NCBI GenBank assembly: GCA_964059195.1
Contig: CAXKWD010000007.1
Span: 21,897,023 to 21,961,022, forward strand
Source: Ectobius pallidus
Lineage: Eukaryota > Arthropoda > Insecta > Blattodea > Ectobiidae
Length of the DNA stretch: 64,000 nucleotides
Direction of reading: 5' to 3'
Shown: piece after piece, positions 1 through 11,957 of the stretch
Layout: every line of letters begins with the position of its first letter
How positions within the stretch are numbered: position 1 is the first letter of the stretch
Position numbers and translations under genes: made by a program
The notes under the pieces: generated by a model
What the model saw: only the letters and a program-made list of their open reading frames with translations
Database searches by the model: none
Told to the model about the DNA's origin: nothing

Positions 1-310
1 ATGGACATTCATAACTATGATGTCACACCACCGTCCTCTTTGAATAACACAAGAAAGCCTATCATTAATAAATATCTTCTTTCTTAATTGCTGAATTGAT
101 TCTCCTATGTATGAAGAACCCAGTCCTTAATTGGTGGTTATCGTTCCCTTTCCCATAGAAAAAAGTATACGCGTCTGTCTGTATTGAACCTTCACCTCCC
201 ATCTGACTTCCTGTACTGCTGCTACACCTAACTTGTATTTCTCTAATTACTGATTTAAGCGTCTCAGGCCTATACAAGCTCTTAACATTAGGAGTTTGTA
301 TAAACATATT
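1..310 (-). pseudogene. LINE endonuclease fragment (RTE-like), cut by the window edge
   Basis: This is part of the APE-type endonuclease domain that opens the ORF2 of a non-LTR retrotransposon; the intact domain nicks target DNA to prime reverse transcription. The minus strand reads GEGSIQTDAYTFFYGKGNDN, then TGFFIHRRI. After a frameshift near position 66 it continues as DRLSCVIQRGRWCDIIVMNV up to position 1. That order is typical of insect RTE-like LINEs annotated as craniofacial-development-protein-2-like. The usual GVQEVRW stretch upstream is garbled (VRCSSSTGSQMGGEG). The rest of the element lies left of the window. At its 5' side it abuts a different LINE fragment (311-870), so one probably inserted into the other. 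The family call rests on motif recognition; the copy is dead. Confidence 0.72.
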
Positions 311-870
311 AGGAGCTTGAATTTAATTCTATGTGTGATATTTACATTAAGGGACAATATATTTGCTTTAAATTGAGAACTTCTGATTGAAATTATTATT
401 TCATTTGTTTTCGACGTCACTTAGGCTTTTACTTGTTACCTTGATGCTAGTGTCTTCAGCAAACAAAATTGCTTTTGACATACTGTTTTTGATCATTAGA
501 AGATCATTTGTATATACTAATGAAAGAAGGGATCCTAACATTTACCTTTGGGGTTCTGCGTGTTTTATAGTACCCCATTTCGAATCAGTTATCATATTAA
601 TATTTTCCGAATCTATTGCAACCTTTTGTTTCCTATCGTAAAGGTAAGAAGAGAACATGTTGGAAGATGACATTTCTAAAACCATAAAATTTTAGTTTCA
701 CTAAAAGAATTTCGTGGTTGACAGGATAAAATGCTTTCGCAAGGTCACAAAATATTCCACCTACTTGAAAGTTCTCGTTAAGGGCAGTTGAAATTTTATT
801 TCGTTAAGTCATATGTAGCATTATCAGTAGAAATTAGTTTTCTAACGTTTGTATGACATGCAAACTGGTA
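311..870 (-). pseudogene. Non-LTR reverse transcriptase relic
   Basis: This is a decayed reverse transcriptase palm/fingers region of a CR1/jockey-like LINE, readable only by switching frames. From high to low coordinates the minus strand gives DNATYDLT, then ALNENFQVGGIFCDLAKAFY (normally GGIFCDLEKAFD) and VNHEILL. It continues with SYLYDRKQKVAIDSENINM, SKWGTIKHAEPQ (normally the GVPQGS motif) and LGSLLSLVYTNDL. The last piece is ILFAEDTSI, where the catalytic YADD/FADD box has become AEDT. At least three frame changes and several stops separate these pieces, so no protein can be made. The RT motifs occur in the correct order. The element's 5' and 3' ends are not visible; the endonuclease fragment at 1-310 interrupts or adjoins it. 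Confidence 0.72.
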
Positions 871-3280
871 ATATGTCTGTTCACTCATCTTACGATATAA
901 ATACTGGGGGAGTGTTGTTATGACGAAGACACTTGTCTTAGCATGAACCAATGGGTGAAGCCTGACAAGTGACAAGCAGAGGACTTTGGCAAATGACTTG
1001 TATGTTGAAGTTAATTACGCCACGAGGTGACATCTCTGTAGAGAACTACACGAGAAATGTGTGTGGGGACAGAGATGTACTGCTACAGCCTACATGGTCC
1101 ACACGACCACACAGTCTTCTTCCATTTCCCTAGCTGTCATAGGAAGTTCCTCCTGTAATGTAATGGTGCAATGAACCTCTAGATTTTAAGAGGTTTATAG
1201 ATTTTAACCTGAGAGCATTAGTGTGTGTAAAAACCTAATAGTGAATCTGAATGCTGGAACGAAGATTACAGTATTTACGTAGATTATATAATGTAATGCA
1301 GATTACACGAGTTGAAACTATATGCTTAATTATACAGTTAGGTTAGAAGAATGCAGAACATAAATCTCAGTAACAATAAATATTTCATAAAAGTTGAAAG
1401 TACGGATAGGTCTGTATAAGATAGTTGCTATTTTAGGAAAGTATTGCTGATTTATTGTAGATTGCTACTTAATGATAGCAGGTATAACATACCGATTATA
1501 CAGATTGCACATAATTGTATATTATTGTTATTTTATGTGCTTTCTTGATTACAAGATTGCCTGAAAGGACAAAGCTTATTATGCTTCTATTAACAGCGAA
1601 GAAGAATAAAACACTAAATTGTACAGTTTGAAAAAAAAAATGAACTCAAACTTATACCTTGAAACTGATATATATTACTAATTCAAGAATTCTATCAATA
1701 TTTCCATTAACAACTACCTTACACAGGCCAAAAACTGTTCCATTTTGGACTAGACAACTTGTATCCTTGCGCATGACAAAATTACTTTACAACCATCAGC
1801 ATCATACGTTTAGTACTTCCTAAATTTTACGTTGTTTATAAAAATATAATCATACTTCCCAAACTGTTGACTCAGAAAAGATACATCGTTTTGAATGTTT
1901 GCTGGTAAGATTACAGAAACAAAGAAATATTCAAAAAGAACAAAAGCAATGAAATTATTCACATAAGCTTCACTTTAGTGCATATGCTATATACGCTTAT
2001 ATTTTGTCACAATATATTTGTTTTTAATATTTCGGCAAATTAATATCACAAAACATATTATTCTTGTATAACATAGAACAACATGTCTTGACCACTCATC
2101 TAGATCTCTCGCCGTATCGTCTAAACACAGGCATTGTGATTGTTCTTGTCTCTGCCAGATAATATGTATGTTGGTGTATCTTCTTAACTTATCGATTGAG
2201 GCAAGAAAATCAGGTTTGCTCTCATTTGTTTCATTGGTAAAAAAAAATCTGATATGTGTTTTGTTTTTCTGGCTCATGAATTAAGATGAGAATCGCTTAA
2301 GGAGAAGAATAAATTTAACCTGTAATCTTTACTTTTATTTGGTCAAGGAATTTACATTTTTGCATCCGGATTGTGTGACGTCATTCTACCACATTCCTCC
2401 CTCGCTTTCGGGAAATTTTGATTGATGATGGTTGGATTGCCGATGACAGAGATTGATGAAGGTGGTGAAGTCTTATGTAACATGAGCTTCACTTCTCATC
2501 GTCTTGATTCCTATTTGAATATGCGCCACATGCAGCTTCGGTCAGAAGTGGCATAAGAGAATCATTTATTCTTGTTAATCTCTGCACTCCTTCATTATAT
2601 GCACCATTAACTTAGACCAGGATCTTCTTAAATAAAGCGATTGTCCCTGCACCGCTCGTAATTTCTAATGCTCCTGATGATACGAATACGAAAGCGTTTA
2701 ATCGTCTAGATTTGAATGTGTGGCATAGGCTCATACCCTGGAGCTCTGTTTACTAAATCCCGTCATCTGCTATATTTATGTGATGCAGCTGTGATTTCAC
2801 GAACTAATTACTTTTATTAGAAAATAGAGGAGATTTTAAATTTGTCAGTCTTTAGGTATAATTTGAATTAGGCCTACTATACACTTTCCATGAAAAATAC
2901 AAATTTATCTGAATATTGAATATTAAGAAAATAGTTCTAGGAAGAAATTCTAAGCATATTTCTTATGATAAAATTAATCACTAATTAATACCGTATTTAA
3001 AAAATAGCTAGGATAAATTTTGGGATTGTAAGGAGACGAGGGTAATATACGGTATTTAAGATGCACTTTACGAATATAGTAGATTACAAGGTTTAAGTTA
3101 GTTTTTATTTTAAAATACTTCTAAACGTAAATAGGCCTACATTTTCTTGACAGCTGAAAGATCTTAGTTCCACTGCCTATCCCGAGTCCATTACTTAACC
3201 CCAGAGATTCCGTGATAGCCTCAATTAATATTTAAATAGTATTTTGATTTTTACGTTTCTTACTTAGCGACCGCTCAAAA

Positions 3281-3316
<36 letters not shown>

Positions 3317-3950
3317 GTGTCAGACTAAAGTGATTTGCACTATCACTGCATGTGTATTAAGAGTGATTAGAATAAAGTAGGCACTCAATATGTGGCTTAA
3401 GGGGTCTCAATTAAGGAAAATTACTATTGTTATCTATCACTCTTTATGGTAATGATCTAATGAAGATTCGTTATAAGCATTTGTTGGTTAACTACCCTCT
3501 TCAGCAATTCGAGAGTTAGTCCACCAACCCTTGTTTGAAATAATTAAGCTCCTCCTGTAAAGACTGGCTATTTACTGTTGAAGCTTGGTGACAGAACATC
3601 CGTTTTATGTACTGAAGAGAAAACAGTTTGTCCTGGGTGGGAATCTAAATCAGATTTTCAGCTTGATATGCTGATGCTGAAGCGATCCGGCTTCCCAGCA
3701 ACGTCCATAGCCTAGTATGCAAGAACAATGCAAAATGAAGGCACATATTTAGCTTTATTTGTCGTATAATTCAGTAATATAGATGACAAATAGTAGTACA
3801 TGAAACGAGAACATATTGATACCTATAATGAGGTCATTAATTTAAATTGTTCTTAGCATCACTAATTAAGATAATAATATAAGTATATTTGACAAATACA
3901 GGTGAATTTTGTTAATTTAGTTGACTGTTATTAGTTTGTTGTTATTGTTG

Positions 3951-3985
<35 letters not shown>

Positions 3986-4516
3986 ATTATTAGTACATTA
4001 ATATGGTCATCATCAATTATTGTCTTCAACGATTAATATGCCGATATTTCTTTATTCCTATCAGCAAAGTAAGATAGATACAGTATTTTGCATACTCGTA
4101 TAACCATTTTCGTGTCAATATTTTCTCTAAATCTCTCATTGCGTGTCCATCAATCAATCAACCTGTCCTTCTCCCAGACAAATTGGACGTATGTTCATTC
4201 ACTCATCCATACGACCCTAAACTTCCAAGCTTAAGAAGTTACATAATCCTTCAAGAGTAGGTAGAATTAACTGTCTTCATTTGATACTGCACGTAGTAAA
4301 AATAATAAATATTATGCTAATTTGGTGACACTTGGTCTGTCTGGCAACATCACAGAATCTAAAACTGATTTCAAGAATATTTGCTGCTAATAGAAGACTT
4401 GAGTTTGTTTTATTCTACGGTAATAGTACAACAATTTTGTTTCATTACTAAATTGAAGCTTAAATTATTTTACAACGGGATATAACAAAGAGTATTACCC
4501 TACAGTATATTGCGAT
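871..4516. other. No gene seen; A+T-rich DNA with two ATT microsatellites
   Basis: No credible ORF, RNA gene or bounded repeat was recognised here. ATT/TTA microsatellites lie at about 3281-3316 and 3953-3985. Two TAGGCCTA palindromes occur at 2869 and 3132. The 96-codon minus-strand frame at 1987-2277 has no recognisable motif. Confidence 0.6.
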
Positions 4517-4751
4517 ACAAGTGCCGTAAGTGGTGCATACGAATCGAGGAAAGAGTTTGAAAAAAACGAGGCGCTTGCGTGTATTATGTTTATACACTAT
4601 TGAAGATGGATGTTATATTTCAAGTGATTCGAATATGTTGGTTGTTATGGGGACCGAATATTTGTCCTGTTGAAGTCGCCACAAACTAGGGGCCTTGGTT
4701 CCGGTCTTCCATAAAGACTTGTATTATGATGGTTTTACTTACGGCACTTGT
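4517..4751. mobile_element. Short MITE with 15-bp perfect terminal inverted repeats
   Basis: ACAAGTGCCGTAAGT at 4517-4531 recurs as its exact reverse complement at 4737-4751, bracketing 235 bp without coding capacity. The size and structure fit a non-autonomous DNA transposon. The flanks do not show a clear target duplication, so the superfamily is unknown and the true ends could be a base or two off. Confidence 0.65.
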
Positions 4752-6147
4752 GCTTTTTGTAATTTTTACCGCACGGAGATTTCTTTTGTTTTCATAGCAA
4801 CCAGATTGCGTGCGGGAATGTCAAGTTAAGATCCACGGCAACAATATTCGTAAGTACCACTAATTAGTTACGTCGTGCAAAAAAATATATATAGATCTAC
4901 GTATGGAACAAGAATCTAAAAAGTGTAGGCCTACGAAATATGCAATGATCTAAAAAACTTGGATCAGGAAATGTTAGTTTATAGTATGTGAATGATTCAT
5001 CCTGAATCCTTTCATCCTATTATGCCAGATCTTACTTTGAGTTTAAAATTTTAAAACAACGGTATATCATAACCAAGTACCATGATTATTACGAGTTTCT
5101 TCATTGAAAACCATAACCTTTCCAACAGAGAACCACAGTAATTGTTCTCCAGTGTAACCCATTTAAAGGATCTTTTTACTTGTGAAATTATGTTAACCTG
5201 AGCTATCAGCTAAAAAAATATATATTTCTTACACCTTAGACATGTCTGTACTGAGTGTAAGACCTATTTAGTTAAGCGTTTAATATTTCAATGAATGATC
5301 AACATAATATATATCGTTAATATTGCTGGTACGATATATTATATGACCAATAAGCAAGGGGCAATAGAAGTTTTACGATGTAACGCGTAACAATGTGTAC
5401 TTTACGACGACGAGAGAAAAGTTAAAGTAGGATATAGCAGTTAACGTAAATACCCTGTCAAGCAATACACTTATACAACTGGTGAACTGTAATTCACTTC
5501 TAAAGTGACCAACTGTGAAAGGAAACGTATCATAATGAAAATAAATTATCTATATCAAAACTAAACTGTTTAATTACCAACAGTCAATTATATATCACTA
5601 AAAATATTTAGATCCTTTTATGATTTTTAAGATAATTTTTATTGGACTCGGAACATGGCGGCGCTAACAACTTTGGGGCACCCCGCAATGATTTTTAGGA
5701 TGTCAGAAAACTTACGGATAAAATGTTTTAAAATAATAATAATCATTATTAATATGATTCCTGGTTACTACTTTTGAATAAGCAGATAAACCTAATGCAC
5801 TGTTAGCTAATGAGATGATTCATTTTTAACGTTTTTTTTGGTCAGTATTTTACAATCATGGAAAGGGCCATAATAGCTTACTTTTAATAATGCTTTAAGA
5901 TATCCATCTATTTTAAATATAGCCCTACTAAATTACGAACCCAAAACATAATGAAGATAAGAGGCCTATAGGGTTCCTCTGCCTTCCTAGAGATATATTT
6001 CTTTTATCTTAGTAGGATATTAATTATACACGTATCAACTCAGAAGTCAACCTGTTAGTCTCTGTTGATATCCAGTAGCCGTGTAGCTATTGATAAGCAT
6101 CTTTTTATAGGCTGTTGTTGATATTCAGTTTTTTATCTTTATGATAT
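4752..6147. other. No gene seen
   Basis: A+T-rich sequence with stops in every frame. One TAGGCCTA palindrome lies at 4926. Nothing else was recognised. Confidence 0.55.
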
Positions 6148-6320
6148 AGGATGAATTATTTGCAACGACGAATCATGGTAATTGCCAGTTCGGCATTTGC
6201 CTTAGCGAACGGGAAAACCTTGAAAACCCCCAAACCAAATTGGCCAGCAACGGGATTTCAACCGGCGATTTCCCGAACGCGAGTCCAAGGCGTTAGAGTC
6301 TCTGCTACCTCGTTCGGTAA
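6148..6320 (-). repeat. SINE-2 fragment (tRNA-derived head)
   Basis: The minus strand carries a box-B-like GGTTGAAATCCCGTTGC. It then reads GGCCAATTTGGTTTGGGGG and GGCAAATGCCGAACTGGCAA, as in the copies at 6546, 29313 and 57378. Only the 5' portion of the SINE is present. A 77-codon plus-strand frame over it is an accident of the repeat. Confidence 0.7.
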
Positions 6321-6545
6321 GCACTTAACACAAGGTAAACTATTCATGGCTCTAGAACAGAGATGGGCACAATGCGTGTTATGATTAAGTTTTTTTTTTC
6401 CGTTTTCTCAAGTTTGAAATTCACAGAAGTGTGATATTCTAGAGTACAGATGTGATGTACCTTTCGACTATTTTGCTCATTTTAGGTCTTTGTAACATTT
6501 CAAATGTAATCCAGATATTTTAAAAATTCTTCTGTGTTTATACTC

Positions 6546-6862
6546 CTTTTAGCAACGAGGCCATATCAGTAGTTCGGGATGTGTGTCTATACTATAGAGT
6601 AGGCCATGGAACTATTGCTTGTCAATTATTTCTATTATTTGTGAATTTTATGGTGTAAATTTCAACTAATATTAATTTAAATGGATATGGTACAGGATGA
6701 AATGGTGAGGATGATTCATGGTATGTAAATATCCAATTCGGCATTTGCCGTTACAACTGGGGAAACCATGAAAAAACCAAAGTCAAATTGGCCGTACACG
6801 GGATTTGAACCTGAGTCCAAGAAGTTGCCATCTCGGCAACCTAACTCGGTAAATCCAGATCA
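6546..6862 (-). repeat. SINE-2 copy, near full length
   Basis: Read on the minus strand, it has the tRNA-like box B GGTTCAAATCCCGTGTACGG, then the body GGCAAATGCCGAATTGGAT. It ends with CTGATATGGCCTCGTTGCTA. The order matches the intact copy at 57378-57690 throughout. The head is damaged in the box A region (about 6830-6860). Confidence 0.75.
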
Positions 6863-8559
6863 ATTAAATCAAATTTTACGCCAAACCGATAAAATTATTT
6901 GACGGCATAATTTTTGCTTGTGAAGATGTCTCAGCATCGAGCAACATAGGATAATTAAGTATTAGTTTAACAGCATTCCTTAATGCACTTCAACCATGAC
7001 AAACAATTGTTATGTAATGATTGTACTAATACGGGCCATGTTAATTAATGTTTGTCAGAAGTGTCATAAGTAACATTCTCCATCTTAATCTGCTGCTTCA
7101 TTCTGATAACTTCCTTACTCTTCACCTCTACAGGTTGTCTGAAAAAATAGTCTACAGTGCCTCAGACCTACCAGAGGAAGAGGATAAGAAATATTATGCC
7201 TAAATTATGTAGAATGTTTATTTTTTCAGTATTTAACCTCCAAGGTAAATCAGGACAAACGGGGTGAAACATGGTGAATCCGACTTTCGGAGTTTTGGGA
7301 ACTATGATACTGGATTCCTATTTTTCCCCAGAGTTCATCGTTTTAACGGCCATATAAGAACAACGGGATAGTAAACAGTGACCTCTAGGCATAAAAACTA
7401 ACGGTAGGGTAAAAAAAGCGAACCGACTCTTGTAGCTGATTTCAGAGCCATGTGATACAGACGGTGTTGTGCTATAACTGCACGTGTAGGGGAGCGCTGC
7501 TATTGGCTGCAGATAAGAACTCCACAATCTGGCCAGGGATCATCTCGTCAGCTCCCAATAATAAATAAATGTAAGATATGTAACGGAATCGTTTGTTTTC
7601 ACAAGCAATTCAAATTACGTGAAACTATTTCTCAATTGATTGTCTATAGGCCTATTGTCTTGAACAAATTTCAGTACATTCCCTCCTATCCTGTGAATGC
7701 CGCTAGGCATGCGCAGTGGCTCATATCGGCAACTTAGATATTTTAGTCGGTCCGCTTTTTTCCCCCTACCTGTACTTTTTTTTTTTTGCTGAGATATGTT
7801 AGCATGTTAGCATGTATACGATAATTTTATCGACTAGTCCCATGTAAGTGCGTGGAAGTTGTGATTGAGGTAAAATTTTATTTTCAGAGAGATTTAAGAG
7901 TTCATAAACGTCGTATTGGTTTCCTCTTACCCCCTATTTCATTCTTAACCAGTCGTATATGGAACTAGGCATGGAAGAAAGAATAAACTCTTATGACATC
8001 TGCTTATGTTAAGGAGGTATCACATTTTATAATCCTAAGAAGAATACAATACTGATTTATCTGTCCCATATAAAATAGGTAAATAGTCAATTAAGAACAA
8101 AGAGGATTGCAAATTCTAAATGCTCTGATTACCGTCAAATCTTATATCCTTTAAAGCATGAATGTATCATTCTTTTGTTTTCCACGATGTAACCCTCTAG
8201 AACAGAAGAGGAAAAGTCAACTTTCAATGTTTGAGAGCAATACTGTTAGATATCGTGATGTCACTTCACAGCTGCAGCTGAATGAGAATAGGAGATCGCT
8301 CTCAGAAGGATTCATTAGTAGGCCTGCTCAAGAAGGTAATACCAAATACTATTGTCTAGTAATCGAATGATTATAATTAGTAGAAGTAAACAGGTGAAGT
8401 GTCGGTTAATCTTGGTTGAGGTAGAAAATTTAATATCCACTGGCTTTTGGCAACCTGTAAAATGAATATTAAATTGCGGTCTTTTTCCTGTTAAATGGTT
8501 CTTCATTTTTCAAAACAGAATATTCACAATAATATACCCAGAAAAGCACAAAAAAGCCA
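6863..8559. other. No gene seen
   Basis: No supported gene. The 63-70 codon frames at 7318-7527, 8158-8370 and 8315-8506 carry no recognisable domain and have no splice context that I can defend. A TAGGCCTA palindrome is at 7647. Confidence 0.5.
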
Positions 8560-8850
8560 TGTAAAGTAAAGTGTTCCCTATACAGGCCATGTAGGCCCAG
8601 AGGGTTCCAGGAGATTGAGGCTCCCAGATTTTGGATATTCGGCACACGAAAGTGGTAAGGTTGTCTGCTTACGCATCAGTCGCCTTTACCTCCAGGATGG
8701 CTCCTGGTACTCATGAGGCTGAGTCGACCCCAGGGCCATAGTAACACCAGAAGGATTAGGCCAATTGATAAACTCCACCGACCTCATCGGGAATCGAACC
8801 CGCGACCTTTCGGTTTGTAGCGCAGCGCCTCAACCACTACGCTACGGTAA
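8560..8850 (-). repeat. SINE-3 copy (tRNA-derived)
   Basis: The minus strand has the tRNA-like head with box B GGGTTCGATTCCCGATGAGG. Its body includes GGCCTAATCCTTCTGGTG, and its tail ends in TAGGGAACACTTTACTTTAC. Related copies are at 37472-37746 (minus), 52446-52610 (minus) and 50935-51125 (plus, divergent). Confidence 0.8.
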
Positions 8851-9435
8851 TATCTATAGAATGCTATTTAAAAAATATAACCATCAATAACTCCATACCA
8901 ATATTTGATTGTTCTTTCTCCTGATATTATAACAGTAGTATAAATTAAAGAATAAACTTTCATTAGCAAGATAAGATAGGATGTTTCAGTTCATTTTACA
9001 TAAAAATTAGGAAACGTTAGTGTTTTATTTTTCTTTCGACATGAGATTAATTATTTTCTTCTTTTATCTTCTCAGTACAAGACTCGTCATGTAGGGGTTG
9101 CTCTCATACTAGTGAGAGAAAGTTCCTTGCTACCTGAAAAGCGATCTGGCACTGCGCTGATGCCCATCTGTGGAGATTATTAACCTAATTTTGTAATTAG
9201 CCTTAGAATTTATCACAAAACACAAGGTTAGTTTTGTGTTTACTTTAATGTTATCTAGTGTGCCTTTAGTCTGCATAATTATATTGCGTCACCCCGTATA
9301 AGTATTGGAACAAAGAGTAACCCTAACAGCATTCGTTTGTGGCTCTAAAACGGCATAGCTTCAAATGAACTGTCTCTTTAGTGGTGAACAATTCTGTGGC
9401 GTCAGGTCTGTAGAGGTCTAGGTTTAAAATTCGGT
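8851..9435. other. No gene seen
   Basis: A+T-rich sequence without a recognisable gene or bounded repeat. Confidence 0.5.
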
Positions 9436-9439
9436 AGGG

Positions 9440-9625
9440 GCAGGGTTAATTCCTTGGCACACCTTATTGGAGTATCAAGTGCATTATAAACAGAGAAGGT
9501 TCGGGGTTCAATTCTCGGTTCAGGGTATATATTTTTGAAGTGAAACTTCTTTAGCCGCGGTAGGGGTGAATCGAGGGCTTGTGTAACGCCCAAAATCTTC
9601 ACGAAATTAGTGAGGTGTGACGGAA
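9440..9625 (+). repeat. Possible tRNA-derived SINE
   Basis: A box-B-like GGTTCGGGGTTCAATTCTCG (about 9499-9518) follows a weak box-A-like stretch (CCTTGGCACACCTTATTGG). A G+C-rich tail, GCCGCGGTAGGGG, comes after. No second copy was found in the window and no target duplication is visible, so this is tentative. Confidence 0.4.
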
Positions 9626-9656
9626 CGGACTGCACAGAAAACAATCAACTCAATGA

Positions 9657-10160
9657 TTAGGATTATTCAAAATTTAAAAAATCCAAATATTAAACATTAA
9701 AAAATCGTAAATCCAAAATTTAAAAATCCAAAATTAAAATATCCAAAATATAAAAAAATAAAAAATCCAAAATTAAAAAACCAAATTTCCAAAATTGAAA
9801 AATGTAAAGATCCAAAATTAAAAAGTTCAAAAATCCAAAATTAAAAAATAAAACATCCAAAATTTAAAAACCCAAATATCCAAAATTTAAAAAATAAAAA
9901 AATCCAAAATTTAAAAAAATATAAAAGCTAAAATTAAAAAATCCAAAATTTAAAAATAAAAAATTCAAAGATCTAAAATTTAAAAAATCCAAAATTAAAA
10001 AAATCCAGAGTTAAAAAATTTAAAATTCCAAAATTAAAATAAAAGATCAGAAATTAAAAAAATTAAAAATCCGAAAGTATAAAAGTTGAAAAACCCAATT
10101 TTAAAAAGTTCATTCAAAATTGAAAAAATCCAGTAATCCGAAAAAATCCGAAAATTAAAA
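9657..10160. repeat. Degenerate A-rich tandem array
   Basis: About 500 bp consist of variants of ATCCAAAATTTAAAA repeated with changing A-run lengths and irregular spacing (roughly 15-25 bp). It is nearly free of G on the plus strand. It looks like an expanded minisatellite; no coding potential. Confidence 0.8.
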
Positions 10161-10389
10161 CAAGTTTCACTTCTGTCGCGTGGCGTTCCACGCACACTGT
10201 TTTTATTGATTATAGTACGATGCAGTGTATAAAATAACAAAAATGTCCCAGTCATAAAAATAATGGTTAGATTTTATCATATAATAATGATTATAATCAA
10301 GAATTACTTGCTTGCAATAGAAAGTCTACTGCTTCAACTCTCCAGTCACACAACCGAAGTATGCTATTCCGCAGAGATCCGACATTCCA

Positions 10390-10640
10390 TTCTGATATTG
10401 TGTAAAGCTTCGAGACCGGAAGTGACATATTGGTTTAGAACTTCGCATAGTTATTTTAATTGTGAATGTTGTATCTAAGCTGTCAGTAAAGAAAAATAAT
10501 TGTTGTATATTTCACTGTAATTGGGCATCTCTACACATCACACGCTGCTCTTTATTACTGCTCAAACAAGCATAGTTGTGTAAACGAACACCAGGCTTGA
10601 ATATTTAATTGTCAGTTTGTTGCTTGATTACTTGATTTCA
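10390..10640 (+). repeat. Interspersed repeat F, short copy
   Basis: Blocks such as GGAAGTGACATATTG, TTTAGAACTTCGC, AATAATTGTTGTATA and TTGTGTAAACGAACACCAGG recur in the same order at 22290-22830. That copy carries about 280 bp more between the TTCACTGTAATTGG block and the GAACACCAGG block. The element class is unknown. Confidence 0.65.
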
Positions 10641-10980
10641 GGATTTCAAAATAATAATAATAATAATAAAATCAGGTAAACTGATGTACCAGAATGCTTT
10701 TGTTTCATCAGTGATAATATTGCAATTATGATATGCAGAAAATAAGTTACTTTGTAATCGATTTCTGAGTTAAGCTCCGATCGATCTATTAAGCAGGACT
10801 TACGGAAAAACAAAGGTCTAAACTTCGATAAGCACATGTGAAAGAACGTTTGGGTAGTGTTATTTGTCATAGTTAACTGTATTGCAACTTCCAAAGCCAT
10901 GTATGAACACTGTGAAACAATATGTTTTCCATGAGAACTGATTTGCATTTGATAAATTTTTTCTAATATACTGTATTACA
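10641..10980 (-). repeat. TIR element A, partial copy
   Basis: It begins AAAATCAGGTAAACTGATG, then CAGAATGCTTTTG, and ends with ACTGATTTGCATTTGATAAA. This matches element A at 57925-58450 and the interrupted copy at 31663-36006. The half with the TCTG-rich stretch and the other terminus is missing. It opens with a short (AAT)n run. Confidence 0.65.
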
Positions 10981-10983
10981 ACA

Positions 10984-11222
10984 TGCAGGTACCCGCGGCT
11001 TCACCCGCGGTAATTAATTAAAAAATTAAAAATCAAGAGCAAAGTAATTAAAACACATTTATTAACACTACACGCGAATGGTCCATAAACTAAACGATTA
11101 ATAATTATAGTGAATTAGCTATAAGTCCGGTTTTGGAGTGCATTCCTCGATAAATCAATGATTTCAATAAAACATCTATCAGTAGAGTACATAGTCGCGG
11201 GCGAAGTCGTGGGAACCTGCAG
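10984..11222. mobile_element. MITE with G+C-rich 25-bp inverted ends (element C)
   Basis: The left end reads GCAGGTACCCGCGGCTTCAC. The reverse complement of the right end reads GCAGGTTCCCACGACTTCGC, and about 25 positions match with few differences. The 240-bp interior is A+T-rich and non-coding. Its left part recurs at 14636-14790 inside the Helitron. The ends resemble the G+C hairpins of arthropod Helitrons, but no CTAG end is present here. Confidence 0.6.
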
Positions 11223-11225
11223 GTC

Positions 11226-11700
11226 AATTTCATGGAACCCGGAGGTTCAATGCCGTGGTTACAGCCGGCCATTCAACCCTACTCTGTGCTAACTCCATCC
11301 AACCATCCCTCGCAAATCCTACTTCCCTTAAATCTTAAATCTATTCTACTATTGTCCTCCCATCTACGTCTAGGTCTTCCAAGTGGTCTTTTCCCTTCGG
11401 GCCTCAATTCAAAATGTTTTTGAGATGCGTCTTTCCTTCCCCATGTCGAGCCCATTTCATCCTCCGTGATTTAATTACCTTACTATATTTGGTGAAGAGT
11501 ACAGATTATGAAGCTCGTCGATATGCAGTTTTCTTCAGTCCCCGTTTTCATCTCTCTTAGGTCTGAATATTTTTCTAAGCCCCCTGTTCTCGAATACTCC
11601 CAGAATATGTTCTTCCCGAAGAGTAAGGGGTCAGGCCTCACATCCCTATAAAGTTCCAGTCCACATTGTGGTGTTATTAACACATTCTCTCTTATTTTTA
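11226..11700 (-). pseudogene. 3' end of a LINE ORF2 (KRPLGRPRRRWED type)
   Basis: This is the C-terminal tail of a widespread insect LINE reverse transcriptase, read with frame changes. From high to low coordinates it shows LREEHILGVFENRGLRKIF, then RKLHIDELHNLYSSP and VIKSRRMKWA. Next come KRPLGRPRRRWEDNSRIDL and, after an indel, DLREVGFARDGWMELAQSR, ending LNLRVP and a TGA stop at about 11231-11233. This order (VFENR..LRKIF, ELHNLYSSP, SRRMKWA, KRPLGRPRRRW, LNLRVP) is the standard one for the family. The usual GHVARMGEKR block after SRRMKWA is degraded. It is 5'-truncated and carries at least two stops and two frameshifts. No target duplication was found. It abuts MITE C on its 3' side. Confidence 0.82.
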
Positions 11701-11957
11701 ATTTAAGTTTTTTTAATTGTATTATTCACATTTATTTTGTTCTAGTTCTAGTGAACAGTATGTGAATTTTTAAATTTCTGTCCTTATCTGAAGTTCTATT
11801 GTAAAATAACATATTTTTTCTTAATAATTACTTACCGTATTATCGACTGTTAATGGTATTTCTTTACAATTAATACTGAATGGCACTCATACAAGGGCAA
11901 TGCTCATTTGGGTGTTAAACTTAAATCCTGTATTTTGTGTTTCATATTTTCGAATAA

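Noticed and set aside
9657..10160. CRISPR-like array
   Set aside because: Units are low-complexity and irregularly spaced with no distinct spacers, and the DNA is eukaryotic.
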